Origin: Protopterus annectens
Lineage: Eukaryota > Chordata > Ceratodontiformes > Protopteridae
Reading direction: 5' to 3'
DNA: 64,000 nt
Assembly: GCF_019279795.1 (NCBI RefSeq)
Contig: NC_056743.1
Location: 1,782,939,466 to 1,783,003,465, forward strand
The position numbers were made by a program, and so were the translations under genes. Under the pieces are notes generated by a model. It ran no database searches and was not told where the DNA came from. It saw only the letters and a program-made list of their open reading frames with translations. Every line of letters starts with the position of its first letter. The stretch's first letter is position 1. Below are positions 1 to 14,865 of this stretch, piece by piece.

Positions 1-459
1 GATGTAGAATTTAAGGAAGAGGTTAAATACATGGAGAGTAGATTTATACAAAGAGGGTACAATAAAAATGTTATAGATAAGGAAATACTGAAGGTATCCA
101 ACATGAAAAGAAGTTTAATTTCTGAATCTGAGTTTCATGGTGAGAATACTGGGAGAATAGCTCCTTTAAGGTTTATTACTACATTTGGAACTAATGCTTA
201 TAAATTTCAAGGTATAATTAATAACTTTTGGCATATTTTAAAGCAGGATCAGTTTTTTGTTAGTTATCTTATGGAATATTGTAAATTTGGATATAGAAGA
301 GGTAGAAATATAGGAGAATCACTCTCATGGTATAAAAAAATGGACTATAAAAAAACAAAATTGGGTACTACAAGAGGGTGTAATCCTTGTGGTAGCTGTA
401 CATATTGTAAAATTATTCCTAAAATTAATTCTTTTGCATCCATTAATACTTCTAAAGTT
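1..459 (+). CDS. Penelope-like element copy 1, 5' part (RT thumb to GIY-YIG linker)
   Basis: This is the C-terminal part of a Penelope-like element (PLE) polyprotein, upstream of its GIY-YIG nuclease. The frame is open from the window edge and carries the linker typical of PLEs: an N-terminal RGY motif, a GRIAPLRFITTFG stretch, a FGYRRGRNIGESL stretch and a CNPCGSCTYCK cysteine cluster. A second copy at 9.7-10.5 kb aligns along its length. The frame stops matching at about 459, where a LINE has inserted, and PLE sequence resumes at 9213. PLEs encode a reverse transcriptase fused to a GIY-YIG endonuclease that nicks the target. The start of the gene lies left of the window. The family assignment is firm; the clade within PLEs is not resolved. 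Confidence 0.8.
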
Positions 460-684
460 GAGGGGGCGTGGCTAGGATGTAGACTGGTTGGCAGCATCTT
501 TTCCCAGCTCTGCACTCAAAAGATATTTCTGACAGGAATTTTTAAAAACTAGATATTGTAGACAAACCTATTTTGTTGAATTACTTTTACTAATATCACT
601 AGAAGTCTACAGTGCAAAAAATTTGGCTTTAAACATTATTTTTCCTGTCAAAAACAAGAAGGAAGGTATCTGAATCTACTGAAA

Positions 685-1579
685 ATGAGCTTTTCTAAGC
701 ATACCACACAGGACCAGACAATGAAAAAGGAGATACAGTCTTTATTAAATGCTATACAAGACTTGCCAGTGAAATTTGACAAAATGAATACCAAACTGGA
801 CACTTTTGAGGAGAGATCTACAAAACAAATACAGCAACTACAAGAAATAATGACACAACAGAAGTCTCAAATAGCTGACATAGAGAGATCCTTAAATGAT
901 ACTGAGGGTAGACTCTCAGAACAAGATCTTCAGCTACATTTTTTATCACAACAAAATGCTTCATTACAAAATAAAATAGAGGATCTAGAGAACAGGTCCA
1001 GACGAAATAACCTTCGCATCTATGGGCTACCAGAGAAAACAGAGGGAGATAACATGGTGACTTTCCTTATTACCTGGTTACCAGAAGTTTTAAAATTGCC
1101 TGAAGCTCTTTCTTATGGAATTGAAAGAGCCCACAGATCCTTAAGAGCTGCTTCATCAACCATCAAATCAAAAAATCACCCGAGATCAATAATAGTAACG
1201 TTTTTTTTCATCACAGGACAAGGAACTTATTTTAAAAACAGCGTGGTCAACTTCTCCAGTTAAATACAAAGACAACATAATCAGATTTGATAATGATTAT
1301 TCTGCTGGAGTTATAACTGCAAGAAAAGAATGTCTCCCTCTGATAAAGGAATTGAAAAAAAGACAACTTAAAGTCCACTTGCTGTTCCCTGCAGGAATAA
1401 AAATATTTTTTACTGAAGGTCCTAAAACTTTTGACACTCTGCAAGCAACAGTTTCTTATCTTTCAGCTAATAAAACCTTGGATAATGTGGAAGAAATGGA
1501 TTTCTCCCAATTTGGGGTTAAGCGTCACTTAGAAAAAAATGAATGGAGCACTGCTGACAAGAAGAAGAAGAAACGATAA
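685..1579 (+). pseudogene. LINE ORF1 (L1/Tx1 ORF1p-like, frameshifted)
   Basis: This is a relic of the RNA-binding ORF1 protein. Residues about 5-105 form a heptad-rich coiled coil. They are followed by the L1 ORF1p signature ENRSRRNNLRIYGLPE at about residues 103-118 and by the RAHRSL segment of the RRM/C-terminal domain. The first frame ends at 1263, but the domain carries on in another frame from about 1212 (a stretch beginning QDKELILKTAWS) to the stop at 1579. This points to a single frameshift at the T8 run at 1201-1208. L1-type ORF1p proteins trimerise through the coiled coil and coat the element RNA. The ATG at 685 was chosen because it opens the coiled coil and follows a stop-rich 5' UTR. 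Confidence 0.8.
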
Positions 1580-1581
1580 AA

Positions 1582-4600
<3,019 letters not shown>

Positions 4601-4627
4601 TGCTGAAATGCAGACTTAGAGAGATCG

Positions 4628-4650
4628 CTTGAATGATTAGATCATTCAAG
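4628..4650. other. Perfect 10-bp stem-loop upstream of ORF2
   Basis: CTTGAATGAT at 4628-4637 and ATCATTCAAG at 4641-4650 are perfect inverted repeats with a 3-nt loop. They lie in what is probably the native LINE ORF1-ORF2 spacer, about 110 bases before the first ORF2 ATG. A role in ORF2 translation or in RNA structure would be guesswork. Confidence 0.5.
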
Positions 4651-4760
4651 GATGAGATGTTTTTCTCATGGAGGGTTTGGTGGTTGTTTATCTTATATTG
4701 TTCTCAGTTATGATCTTGTAATTTACTTTTATTGGGTGTCTATAATCTATTGTAATACTG

Positions 4761-7700
4761 TTGGAAGAAGAAAGAACAAGTCATTCTCTTCATGTACACA
4801 CATCTACACATTGTTACGAGTATATGAATATGCATAAAAGCAAAGCTAATATAAATCCAATTGCAAAATGTATATCTCTTAATGTAAATGGTTTAAATAA
4901 TAGCTGCAAAAGGGGAAGTCTTTATAGATATTTAAAGCTATGTGAAGCGCAACTAGTATTTTTACAGGAAACACACCTTACACAGGAAGACATAAATAAA
5001 ATAAACAATAAAAATTATACAATACTAGTAAGTTCCACCTATAATCAGAAGCGAAGGGGGGTAGCAAATTTGTGGAAAAACACTACTTTAATGCCTAAAA
5101 TCATAAACACATTCCATGACAAGTCAGGAATGTTTTGTCTAGTGACAATATCTATCAATGAAATGATATATACATTAGTGAATATTTATTGGATACCAGG
5201 ACTAGGTGTTAGAGTGGTGAAACAACAGTTAAAAGGCATTGTACAATATACCAAAGGCAATTTAAACATAGCTGGAGATTTCAATTGCATTATAAAAGAA
5301 ACTGACACAAATACTAAAACTACACATAAGAGATCACCTTTAACAAAGTTGTTATCTGAGTTTGTTGAAACTTTTAATATAGTTGACATAAATGAGTATG
5401 CTATCCCAGATTCACTATTCTTTACACATTTTTCCCATAGACATAATACATACTCTAGAATAGATAGAGTGTAGATAACAAAGGATTTAACCTCTAAATT
5501 AAATAAAGTCAAGACAATTTCATGTCCATTTTCGGACCATAACACCATAATGTTTGAGATAGACTTATGTTTCAAGAGAAGGATATCAGTAGCAAGAATA
5601 CCATCTTACATAATAAATCTCAAAGATTTTGAGGAATTTTATATTAAAGAAACACAAACATTCCTAGATATCAATCTTACAAAAGATGTATCTGAAATAT
5701 ATATATGGGATGCATTGAAAGCATACTTATATGGAAGAGCGGTGGGATGGTATAAAAATAAACAAAAACAGTGGAATAAGGAATTAATGGAATTACAGTC
5801 AAAAGTAGATAATTTAAAGCTTGATATTCAAAATGGAAACATCAACTTAATAAAAGAACTAGAAGATACTAATAAAAAATACTCAGAGACACTACACCAC
5901 AAAACAATGATCAACTTAGAAAAAATTAAATTATGTTACTATTCAATGAACCCTAAAAACCAATGAAGAATAGCAAATAGGACTAAAAAGATTATTAAAA
6001 CAAATCAAATCAAGGAAATACATAATATAGAAACCAAAAAGAAAGTATCTGATTTAGAAGGAATACTAGAAGCTTTTAGGCTATTTTTTCATAAACTTAA
6101 TAATCAAAATGAGAAAACAGAAACACATTCAGTATTGAAAGCTTTTCTCAAAAATAATGTTAAAGTTAGGTTATTACAGGAGCAGGTACAACTAATAGAT
6201 AAACAAATAACAATGACAGAACTTAAAGCTGAAGTAAATAAGCTAAAATTAAACAATGCTCCAGGTATAGATAATATCACCCCAGAAATGTTTAATTTAC
6301 TATCAAATGAGGCTTTGCTGTTGTTATTGAATGTCTTTACATCCGTTAAAAATGGTAAAGACATTCCTCCTTCTTGGAAGTACACATTAATATCACCAAT
6401 TCTGAAACAAAATAAAGATCCCAGTGAATGTTCATCATACAGACCCATTTCACTTATTAATATAGATTATAATTTTTTATGGCAATACATGCTGCTCGAA
6501 TAAAACAATTACTACCACTTTTGATAGAGGAGGATCAAACAGGTTTTATAAAAGATAGGAACACTTATGATAACATTAAAAGAATTCTTTCCTTAATTGA
6601 TTATATAAATGTCACAAAAAACAAAATGAATGTTATTAGCTTAGACATAAATAGCGCATTTGATTCAGTGAACTGGGATTATCTGTGGTTAGTTTTAGAA
6701 GAATATGGCTTCTCAAACAACTTCACTTTGTTAATAAATTCATTATATGAAAAATCATTGGCTTATATAAAACTGGGATCTTGTCTGTCTAAATCTATTA
6801 AAATAACTAAAGGCACAAAACAAGGCTGCCTTCTTTCTTCGTTATTGTTTGCGCTAGTCATTGAACCCTTAGCAAATAATATACGTATGGATAAAAATAT
6901 TGAAGGAATACAACTAGACATCAGTCTAGAGCTTAAAATTCAACTTTTTGCTGATGATATTTTAATTACCTTAAAAAATAATAATAGCAGTTTAAAAGCA
7001 TTATGGGACTCAATTCAAAACTTTCAAAACTTTTCAAGTCTTAAATTTAATGAGAACAAAACAAATGTATTGCTTATAAATACTAATAAAAAAGATCTAA
7101 ATAAAAAATACCATAAATATATCTCTACTGATAATATAATTAAATACTTGGGGATTATAATAACTAACAACCTAGATACTACAATTTAAACAAATTATAA
7201 AGAGACCTTAAATAATATTAAAAATCTAATACAAAGATGGAATAAATTCTTCTTTTCAATGGAAGAAAGGCTTTATATAATTAAAATTATCATATTTCCA
7301 AAAATTCTTTATGTCATACAAGCTTGTTCTTTGCCACCAGCTAAATCGCACCTAAAACAATTAAATGATTTAATGGTAAGATTCCTATGGTATCCAAAAA
7401 AACCAAGGATAGCTATGAAGTATCATCTAGATGATTGGGATATGGGTGGCATAGGTTTACCAGACATAGAAATATATTTGCATTCATCCATTATTAAAAC
7501 AATATCATTATGGCTAAATACAAAATATACATCAAAATGGAAGCTAGTTCATGAGAGAATCTGGTTAAAATCAGGATTTGTAGTAGCAAATAAGTATACA
7601 GATTTCATACCAAACAATTTTCTATGGCTGAGGAAGGAATATATGATGATACATAAGAATAAAAATATAAGTTCCAAATACATTACTTATACATTAAAAA

Positions 7701-9011
7701 TTTTCCAAAATCTTATTAATAGCAATCCTGATATTAAAGCATGGTCATTTCTTTTATATCCAGTAGGGTTCATGTGAAAACAACGACACGCAAAAGAATG
7801 ACATTCACTATATCGAAATGAAACCATCGACATTGCAAAACATCGACACTACATTTATACGTAAGTACAGCGCTAACATGGGTCCTGCAGGGGGGAAGTA
7901 AAGGATATGATACGACACTGTACCCATACTACTTCCCCCCTGCAGGACCCATGTTAGCGCTGTACTTACGTATAAATGTAGTGTCGATGTTTTGCAATGT
8001 CGATGGTTTCGTTTCGATATAGTGAATGTCGTTCTTTTGTGTGTCATTGTTTTCACATGAACCCATATAGTAGCGTACACACAAGGTAATATAATAACAT
8101 TTAATATGGAAGTAGTCAACATGCTTAAAGAAAAGGGATTAACATATTGGCATCAATTGCTAAACTCTGGAAAACCTCTGACAATAGACCAGATTAAACA
8201 GAAATTAAATATGGAAGATAGTTCGTGGTTACATGTACAAGAATTAAGACAGTATATATTAAGCAAACAAGAAACAATGCAACCATCAATAAGACAAAAT
8301 GTTCCTAACCTTATAGAACATATAATATTACTAACGAATCAACCCATTACTGGAAAGGGATACTTATCATCTATTTATAAAACAAACAAAAAAATAAAAA
8401 TGCATAATAATGACAAAATATGGAATTATTATAGATCATTTAATGGACATGTGGCAAATGACAGAAATAAAAAACTAATTCTTCTCTCTTCAAAGCAGAT
8501 ATCACTTTCATTACATTGGAGACTTTTTACATGGCAATTTATACACAGATCTTATGTAACCCCTCATAAAATGGAACTTATGTTTAAGAAAAATATTGGC
8601 TGCTGGAGATGTGATTTATCAATAAAAGCAGACTGGCAACATATGTTCTATGAATGCCATTTGATTAAACCATATTGGGATAAAATAAATTATTTTCTGC
8701 AAATGGTATTCAATGATAAATTCCAGATTTCCAAATCTATTATTTTGTTTAATGCACCTGTACCCGACTGTGTGCCAAGAACAAAATATGTAATCTTATG
8801 GACTCTCCTAGCTATTGCAAGGAAGAACATTACATCAAACTGGAAATCCAAAGCTTCTCCAACTTTTAAGCAATTCATGAATATGGTGTCAGCAGTATCG
8901 CAATTGGAAATGAACACTATCAAAGGAAGAACTAAAAGAACTACATCATTATACGTAGCATGGCAAAAAGTAACTGAAATGCTGGAGAATAATGACTGCA
9001 GCAGATTATAA
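4761..9011 (+). pseudogene. LINE ORF2 (AP endonuclease + reverse transcriptase), broken
   Basis: This is a relic of an L1/Tx1-type ORF2 protein, which nicks DNA and reverse transcribes the element RNA in place. An AP-type endonuclease domain starts with CISLNVNGLNN and contains FLQETHL and AGDFNC. The reverse transcriptase has the fingers segment YRPISLINID, motif A as SLDINSAFDSVNW, a KGTKQGC block and the catalytic FADDILIT. A C-terminal cysteine/histidine region (CWRCDL then H-x3-YEC) follows near 8600-8660. There are in-frame stops at 5472, 5964 and 7187, one frameshift near 6470-6480 at a T run, and a palindromic insertion after 7765. Upstream residues before about 4839 may not be coding. 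The damage is modest, so the insertion is not very ancient. Confidence 0.88.
7766..8064. mobile_element. 299-bp palindromic (foldback) element inside LINE ORF2
   Basis: Two arms of about 135 bp (7766-7900 and 7931-8064) are near-perfect inverted repeats separated by about 30 bp. The outermost sequence is GGGTTCATGTG and its complement. Removing it restores the flow of the ORF2 sequence, so it is an insertion. The flanks ATCCAGTA and ATATAGTA agree at 6 of 8 positions, which could be a decayed 8-bp hAT-type duplication, but the superfamily is not settled. It has no coding capacity. RNA read through it would fold into a long hairpin. Confidence 0.85.
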
Positions 9012-9212
9012 TCAGGAAACAATTGTATAGAAAGTCAATTATATGTCAACAATAGACACCCTTGTAAATACTTTATTTTGGTTTTAATGTTTGATATCTG
9101 TTTAGAGGTTTTAGCCTACCTTTTTAAATAATTTGTAAATACTTCATTGTCATAAATAACCTGCATTCATGTTTTCTTGTTTTTGGAAATGAATAAAAAT
9201 ATTTAAAAAAAA

Positions 9213-9716
9213 AATACTTCTAAAGTTTATGATATACAACATCTAATAACTTGTAGGACAGAATGGATAGTATATATGGCAGTATATCAATGCAGGGCCT
9301 TTTATGTGGGCCAAACATCAAGATCCTTCAAAAGTAGAGTGGTGTTACATATAAGTGACATTAAATGTCAGCGGGTACGAAGTACCCTATATAAACACAA
9401 AACTGATCATGTCACGGCATACTTTATATTTATAGGGATCGATACAATATGTAGCATTAATATGAGGGAGACTGAAAAACATTTATTGTTGGATAAAAAG
9501 GGGAGAATGTGGATTTTGAATTTGGGAGCTTTATATAAACCTGGTTTAAATGACTTTCTTTAAAAAGTTCGGTTTAGGGTGAATGAAATATAAAGGTTAC
9601 TAAGGATAGAGATATATAGGTGTGTATGTGCATTAATTGCATTAATGATATGATGTTTGTATTTTTCTTTTTTTTTTTATTTTTATTTATATATTGGTGC
9701 TTGTTTAGAATTTGGG
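9213..9716 (+). mobile_element. Penelope-like element copy 1, 3' part
   Basis: The PLE resumes here after the LINE. It contains the GIY-YIG nuclease to 9563, then an AT-rich 3' UTR that matches the copy at 10.2-10.67 kb almost base for base. It ends at about 9716, where the next PLE copy begins in the same orientation with a 5'-truncated start. PLEs are known to form partial tandems of this type. Confidence 0.82.
9228..9563 (+). CDS. PLE GIY-YIG endonuclease domain
   Basis: This is the C-terminal nuclease of PLE copy 1. The core reads AVYQC...FYVGQTSRSFKSRV, the GIY-YIG pattern as found in PLEs, followed by an MRETEKHLL helix with the expected acidic residue and a KPGLNDFL end. It is in the same frame as the segment that ends at the LINE insertion point, so this part of the PLE was open when the LINE landed. 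In PLEs this domain makes the nick that primes reverse transcription. Confidence 0.82.
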   Translation, partial: YDIQHLITCRTEWIVYMAVYQCRAFYVGQTSRSFKSRVVLHISDIKCQRVRSTLYKHKTDHVTAYFIFIGIDTICSINMRETEKHLLLDKKGRMWILNLGALYKPGLNDFL

Positions 9717-10885
9717 AATCTCCTTCAATTCCAAAGACTTAGACGTATATGTAGTAATGATGTGGAATTTAAGGAAGAGATTAAACACATGGGGAATAGA
9801 TTTTTACAAAGAGGGTACAATATAAACGTTATAGATCAGGAAATACTGAAGGTATCCAACATGAAAAGAAGTTTCATTTCTGAATTTGAGTTTCATGGTG
9901 AGAATACTGGAAGAATAGCTCCTTTAAGGTTTATTACTACATTTGGAACTAATACTTTAAATTTTGAGGTATAATTAATTAATAACCTTTGGCATATTTT
10001 AAAGCAGGATCAGTTTTTTGGTAGTTATCTTACAGAATATTGTAAATTTGGATATAGAAGAGGTAGAAATATAGGGGAATCACTCTCATGGTATAAAAAA
10101 ATGGAGTATAAAAAAACAAAATTGGGTACCACAAGAGAGTGTAATCCTTGTGGTAGAGGTACATATTGTAAAATTATTCCTAAAATGAAATCTTTTATAT
10201 CCATTAATACTTCTAAGGTTTATGATATACAACATCTAATAATTTGTAGGACAGAATGGATAGTATAAATGGCAGTATGTCAATGTGGGGCCTCAAAAGT
10301 AGAGTGGCATTACATATAAGTGTCATTAAATGTCAGCGGGTATGAAGTGCCCTATATAAACACAAAACTGATCATGCCATGGCACACTTTATATTTATAG
10401 GGATTGATACAATATGTAGCATTAATATGAGGGAGACTGAAAAACATTTATTGTTGGATAAAAAGGAGAGAATGTGGATTTTGAATTTGGGAGCTTTATA
10501 TAAACCTGGTTTAAATGATTTTCTTTAAAAAGTTAGGTTTTGGGTGAATGAAATATAAAGGTTACTAAGGATAGAAATATATAGGTGTGTATGTGTATTA
10601 ACTGCATTAATGATATGATGTTTGTATTTTTCTGTATTTTTTATTTTTATTTATATACTGGTGTTTGTTTAGAATTTGGGAATGTCTCTTTAAAGGGGAC
10701 ATATTTAATGTTGTTATGAAGGCACTGGGTATAATCCACTGATGACACTTAAGAGGTGAAACCGGTTTGGAGTGTGTATTTCTGCTGTCTGCGAGCTGTT
10801 AAAGTTATTTGCTTCTTCTGTTGTATCTGAAGCTTATTTTTGGCCGATGGTGTTTCAGTGCAGTGCCGGATTTACTTTGTTGTTT
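9717..10885 (+). mobile_element. Penelope-like element copy 2 (tandem, 5'-truncated)
   Basis: This is a second copy of the same PLE in the same orientation. It starts at the RT thumb region (FQRLRRICSNDVEFKEE) and continues through the linker and GIY-YIG region to a 3' end longer than that of copy 1. The reading frame is interrupted in several places. It preserves the undisturbed target site (10201-10225) of the LINE that split copy 1. The 3' end after 10680 carries a hammerhead-like motif (10735-10771) and stops at a (TA)n tract. Confidence 0.82.
10735..10771 (+). ncRNA. Hammerhead ribozyme-like motif in PLE 3' end
   Basis: The parts of a minimal type I hammerhead occur in order. Stem I is TCCA (10735-10738) with TGGA (10768-10771). 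The CTGATGA core is at 10739-10745. An imperfect stem II (ACTT/AGGT, loop AAG) fills 10747-10757, and GAAA is at 10758-10761. A 4-nt self-complementary CCGG at 10762-10765 stands for stem III, and the GTT cleavage triplet ends at 10767. PLEs are known to carry hammerheads with very short stem III that can act as dimers. The C at 10746 leaves the first stem II pair unformed, so activity in this copy is doubtful. Confidence 0.6.
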
Positions 10886-10886
10886 G

Positions 10887-10943
<57 letters not shown>
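10886..10943. repeat. (TA)n microsatellite
   Basis: An uninterrupted TA tract at the 3' border of PLE copy 2. Confidence 0.95.
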
Positions 10944-10946
<3 letters not shown>

Positions 10947-11099
10947 ACTTTATATGCTTTTAAGTTGTGTTCATGGATTCAGGGAAGTGTTTATATTTTA
11001 AGTGTTTTGGGTAGAGGCTGCAGTTGTGTTAGTGTGTTTTGTTACTGTGGTATGTGTGTGCAAGGGGAATGTAGCTTGTGTGCTGGTGTTTTGTGTGTT

Positions 11100-11352
11100 T
11101 GTGTATGTAGTGCGACCTTGGAGTTGGTATATTTAAGTAGGGGTGTGGGGGAGGCACAGCACCCCTGCTTATACAAAGGATTGGGCTGTGTGTTTGTTTG
11201 TGGGGAGGAAGGTGTGTGTATGTGTATGTGTGTGATGTATGCATGGTATAGAAGACGCAATTTTTAATTTCGCGCTTCTGGATGTTCGATGTTTTAGCCT
11301 TTCCATTTCATGGGCTCGAGATTCTGAAATTCGATATTTCAGGATTTCGAGC
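11100..11352 (-). mobile_element. Hairpin-ended element family, copy 1 (partial)
   Basis: On the minus strand this stretch contains the family's C-rich module (GTGCCTCCCCCACACCCC, then TACTTAAATATACCAACTC) at about 11113-11170. It ends in a strong hairpin at 11314-11352: two 17-nt arms pair throughout with two G-U wobbles around a 5-nt TCGAT loop. The module is shared with the elements at 11.4-11.8, 17.6-17.9 and 62.4-62.8 kb and with the fragment at 20.8 kb. No coding capacity. The other end was not located. Confidence 0.55.
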
Positions 11353-11373
11353 ATATAAAGTGAATCCATATCT

Positions 11374-11374
11374 A

Positions 11375-11429
<55 letters not shown>

Positions 11430-11430
11430 G
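11374..11430. repeat. (TA)n microsatellite
   Basis: A TA tract between two hairpin-ended elements. A similar tract resumes just after the second one at 11786-11825, so the second element may have inserted into a single TA tract. Confidence 0.95.
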
Positions 11431-11782
11431 TGGATCTAGGACATTTGCTTGACTGAGCAAACAACCGAAATCCAAGCAGCCGGGCATACTTACGCGAATA
11501 TGCTATTCACCGAAGCAGCACTTTTGTGTAAGTATGACTGTTGCCGAGGCTGTACTACGGTGTGGGTAAGGGAAATTTCACTTTTCCCCAATGTAGTGTG
11601 GTCACAGAGGGAGAATATTAAAGTAGTGGGGGTGTGGGGAGCACATGTAAATGTAAATGAAGTGTTTTTTTTTTTTGGCACACGCTTTAACGAAAGCCCT
11701 TTTTTGATAAAAGTGCTTTTGTTAAAGTGTGTTCGGGTTTTATGGATTCAGACATTTGCTCAGTCGAGCAAACGTCGTAGAT

Positions 11783-11785
<3 letters not shown>
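11431..11785 (-). mobile_element. Hairpin-ended element family, copy 2 (355-bp MITE-like)
   Basis: Terminal inverted repeats of about 32 bp start TGGATCTA at both ends and agree at 28 of 32 positions (11431-11462 and 11754-11785). Each end is also an imperfect palindrome by itself, with arms running TGGAT to ATCCA around a TTTGCT/AGCAAA stem, at about 11431-11474 and 11743-11785. The interior holds the family's C-rich module in reverse orientation near 11600-11650. Both sides abut TA microsatellite, consistent with a TA target. There is no transposase, so it would be mobilised by an unknown autonomous element. Confidence 0.7.
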
Positions 11786-11817
<32 letters not shown>

Positions 11818-11870
11818 TATATATATTTATAACCACACATCTCTTCAAAATCAAATAGATCATTGCACTT

Positions 11871-12010
11871 TATTATTGGGAGGTTGGCATAATGATTAAG
11901 ATATTTGCCTTCCAGACACAAGCTGCAGGGTTTGATTCTCACATGGGTTAATTGGCTAGACATCAAATGGTTCACAAAGGCAGTTAGCCTAGTACTAATC
12001 TCTGAACCTA
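11871..12010 (+). mobile_element. tRNA-derived SINE
   Basis: The segment reads like a tRNA head: an A-box-like TGGCATAATGATTAAG, a central GCCTTCCAGACACAAG, and a B-box-like GGTTTGATTCTC at about 11930-11941. A short non-tRNA body follows. The parent tRNA is unclear, and no target duplication was recognised. Confidence 0.5.
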
Positions 12011-14865
12011 GTATGGACTGTTTTTGCTGCTTTGCACAGCTTTGTTAGTGATGTCACAAATGAAGCACAACTAAATAGCAATAGAGAAAGCATGAGTTGA
12101 ACACTGTAATTTTCTGCTTAAATTCTTGTACAATGGTGCTGTGGAATGAGGAATGGAGAGGGTGGAATGAGACATGCAGAAGTTACCTCAGGCCCATTTG
12201 AATTGACTGGAGATTGACAGAATTCGGAACACTTGATCACATTTGACTGACCTTTTTCTTTTATTCATGGCATGCAAGAAAAACTAGCTAAGAGCCAAAC
12301 TTTTCAGCCCCAACTTTTGCCACAACTGCCAGAGCAAAGTTAAATTTGATATATATGTGGGCAGTTTAGAGTAACATATCAACCAACATATTTTTGAGAG
12401 AAAACTGGAAAAAGGCAATGTGCAAACATATACATCCAGTGAAAGGAGCTCAGGAAGTGAACCACTGAACCTCTTTGTGCAATAGTCAGAATACCGTTAC
12501 AAAGCTGACTGTGCGACTGCAGCTAATAATCCAGAATGATATGCCAGCTATGTCACACTGGTAGGGAATGCAGGAAATCTGGTACACACTATGATGGGTG
12601 CAGGTGATACTACATCAGCTTTACACAAATAGAAGAATTCTTTAAAGCTTTGGCACAAATTAACTGTAGCCTGAAAAATAATCAATTTATTTTGAAAAAA
12701 AGAAGCTAGAAATGGAAAATGACCCGCAGGATTTCCTGATATTCCAACCAAGTAGATTTCATTCTCTTACTACAACATTGTCTTTCTTCTGATGGTTTGC
12801 CTAACACAGGTGTTCTTTTCTGTTCTCTAGTTTGTTAAGGGATAACATAGGCCTAGGCCAGCTAATGTCCACAGAAAATTACACTGACTCTATCTCCTTG
12901 CTTCCTGCTGACCCTTAAGAGCATGGCCAAAACCAGGCAGTGACCAGCAGCTCATTGAACCTCAATGTACAACCTCAGAAGGCACACCTGGACTTCATAT
13001 CTGACTTTGACAGCAATTACCACATATTGAAGGCTGAAATTATATCCTGACTTGAGATGAATGCCAGCACTGGATCTCAGTGTTTTCATGTGCTGTTCTT
13101 CATTACAAAGAAGTTGGTATGATCCATATTCATGGCCAAGAGATCAAACCCACCTGTTATGGAGTACAGCTAGTAGTGACAGCCAGAAGATACTTAACTG
13201 TGGTTCCATGATGTGTAAGCTAGTCCACTAAAATATCTTTGGAAGTCCTGTTAACTCAGGTGTAATGATATTTTGTACAGATATATCTAAAACTTACTCT
13301 GAATCACTTCCCTCAAAGAATTAATATGGGGAAAGGCATTCAAAGACATTAAGCCCAGGGGAAAATGTAATTCTGAACAAGAACAAATACCATTACAAAG
13401 TAAGGGGTGCAAACAAGGTACCTCTCTCTAAGGTGTCATAAATGCATTAAAGAGAAGAATATTTAAAAAAAACTGTTTCTTAACAGGATCCCATGGACTG
13501 TAAGTCAAACAAAGCTGAGATATATATTTATAATCCTGTACATAATATACATGATTTTACAAAACATAACTGAAACTATAGAAGCTCAACACAAGAAATG
13601 TCATCAAAACAAAGCAAAAAAATCAGCAAAAGAATGCATCCTCCAAGACATAACCTCAGATCCTGTTAAAGAGAAAGACTTTCTTTGCAGGGGCAAGCCC
13701 CCCTCCCCCCCCCCCCCAGATCCCTCATGTGGAGATCTACACCTCTACAGCCCCATAGCAAATTAAATCTATCAATTGAGATATCACACAGTACAAGTCC
13801 ATATTCTCAAAAAACAGTACTATAGCAATAAAAAAGTCTATCACCTTTCCTGTAGACCAAATACAACAAGTAGGAAGGAAATCAATATTTACACCATTTA
13901 ACAAAGCCCACTATAAATGGACCAGAAAGCCCTTTGTTTGTACTATTGAACGTAGTATCACATAGTAAGTATACTGTGAAACAAAGCTTGTTTGTTTAAT
14001 ATTTATTAAGTGTGTGAGTAGTCTGGTCCAAAGATCCTTTTTAGCTACAACTTGAGCCATTTACCAGACAATATGTGACAACATACAATCAGTACACATG
14101 CAGAACATATTATGGAGTGAGCTATAGACACCTATTACTGAGACAATCATTCATAGTGAACTAAGCATGTTGCAGTGGAATAAACAATCATAATGTAACT
14201 ACTTAATGGTTTTACATAGAAATGTATTTCTCTATGCAATTTCCTGATGCATTATAAGTGATCTTTTCATCATTAGCCATTATAATGCATTCATTTTCAT
14301 TAGCTCCTAGTAACTATGAAAGCTACACAGAGCTATAATTAGGGTGGGGTGAAGGGGAAGCTGTCAAGGGGTACAGTCGGCAGGTGGCAATGGTGAAGGA
14401 GTGCAGTACTTGCTTTATAAAGGAATATCGATACTGCAGTTGTGGTCATGGCTGAAGTTTTGAAGCACTCACTGTATGTTGATTTAACTGTATCAAGTTA
14501 CTTGTTACTTTGGAAAGAAGATTGCTTCATTTTCATAGCTTTAGTCTTTAACTTCAAGAAACTTCTAGAAGAGTTTATTTTTCTTCCACAACTTTGTGTT
14601 GAGGGGGGCATCAGTTTAGGGAATTCTGCAGAGGGCCTGATGAGCTAGCCACAGTGATTATATATAGTTTTGGGCTATTTTCAGAGTGACAATACAGAAA
14701 TTTAAATTATCTGTAAATGGAGTAAATATAGAGACCATCTCAAACTCTCATAGTATGGTGATGCTGGTGTTCAGTGAGCCAGTTAATAATATCCTTTTCA
14801 CTTACTGTAATAAAATGAGAGTAATATGGATACATGTGGACAGAAAAAGCTATTTTGTTATGAGA
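12011..14865. other. No recognisable gene; scattered repeat remnants
   Basis: No convincing coding region or RNA gene was seen. The one recognisable item is a C-rich block at about 13690-13720 beginning GGGGCAAGCCCCCCT, which resembles the start of the hairpin-element module at 20.8 and 62.5 kb. Short reading frames here have no recognisable motifs. Confidence 0.5.

Noticed and set aside
11449-11832. 127-codon frame across the 355-bp element
   Set aside because: It crosses both terminal repeats and ends in the TA tract; no protein-like features.
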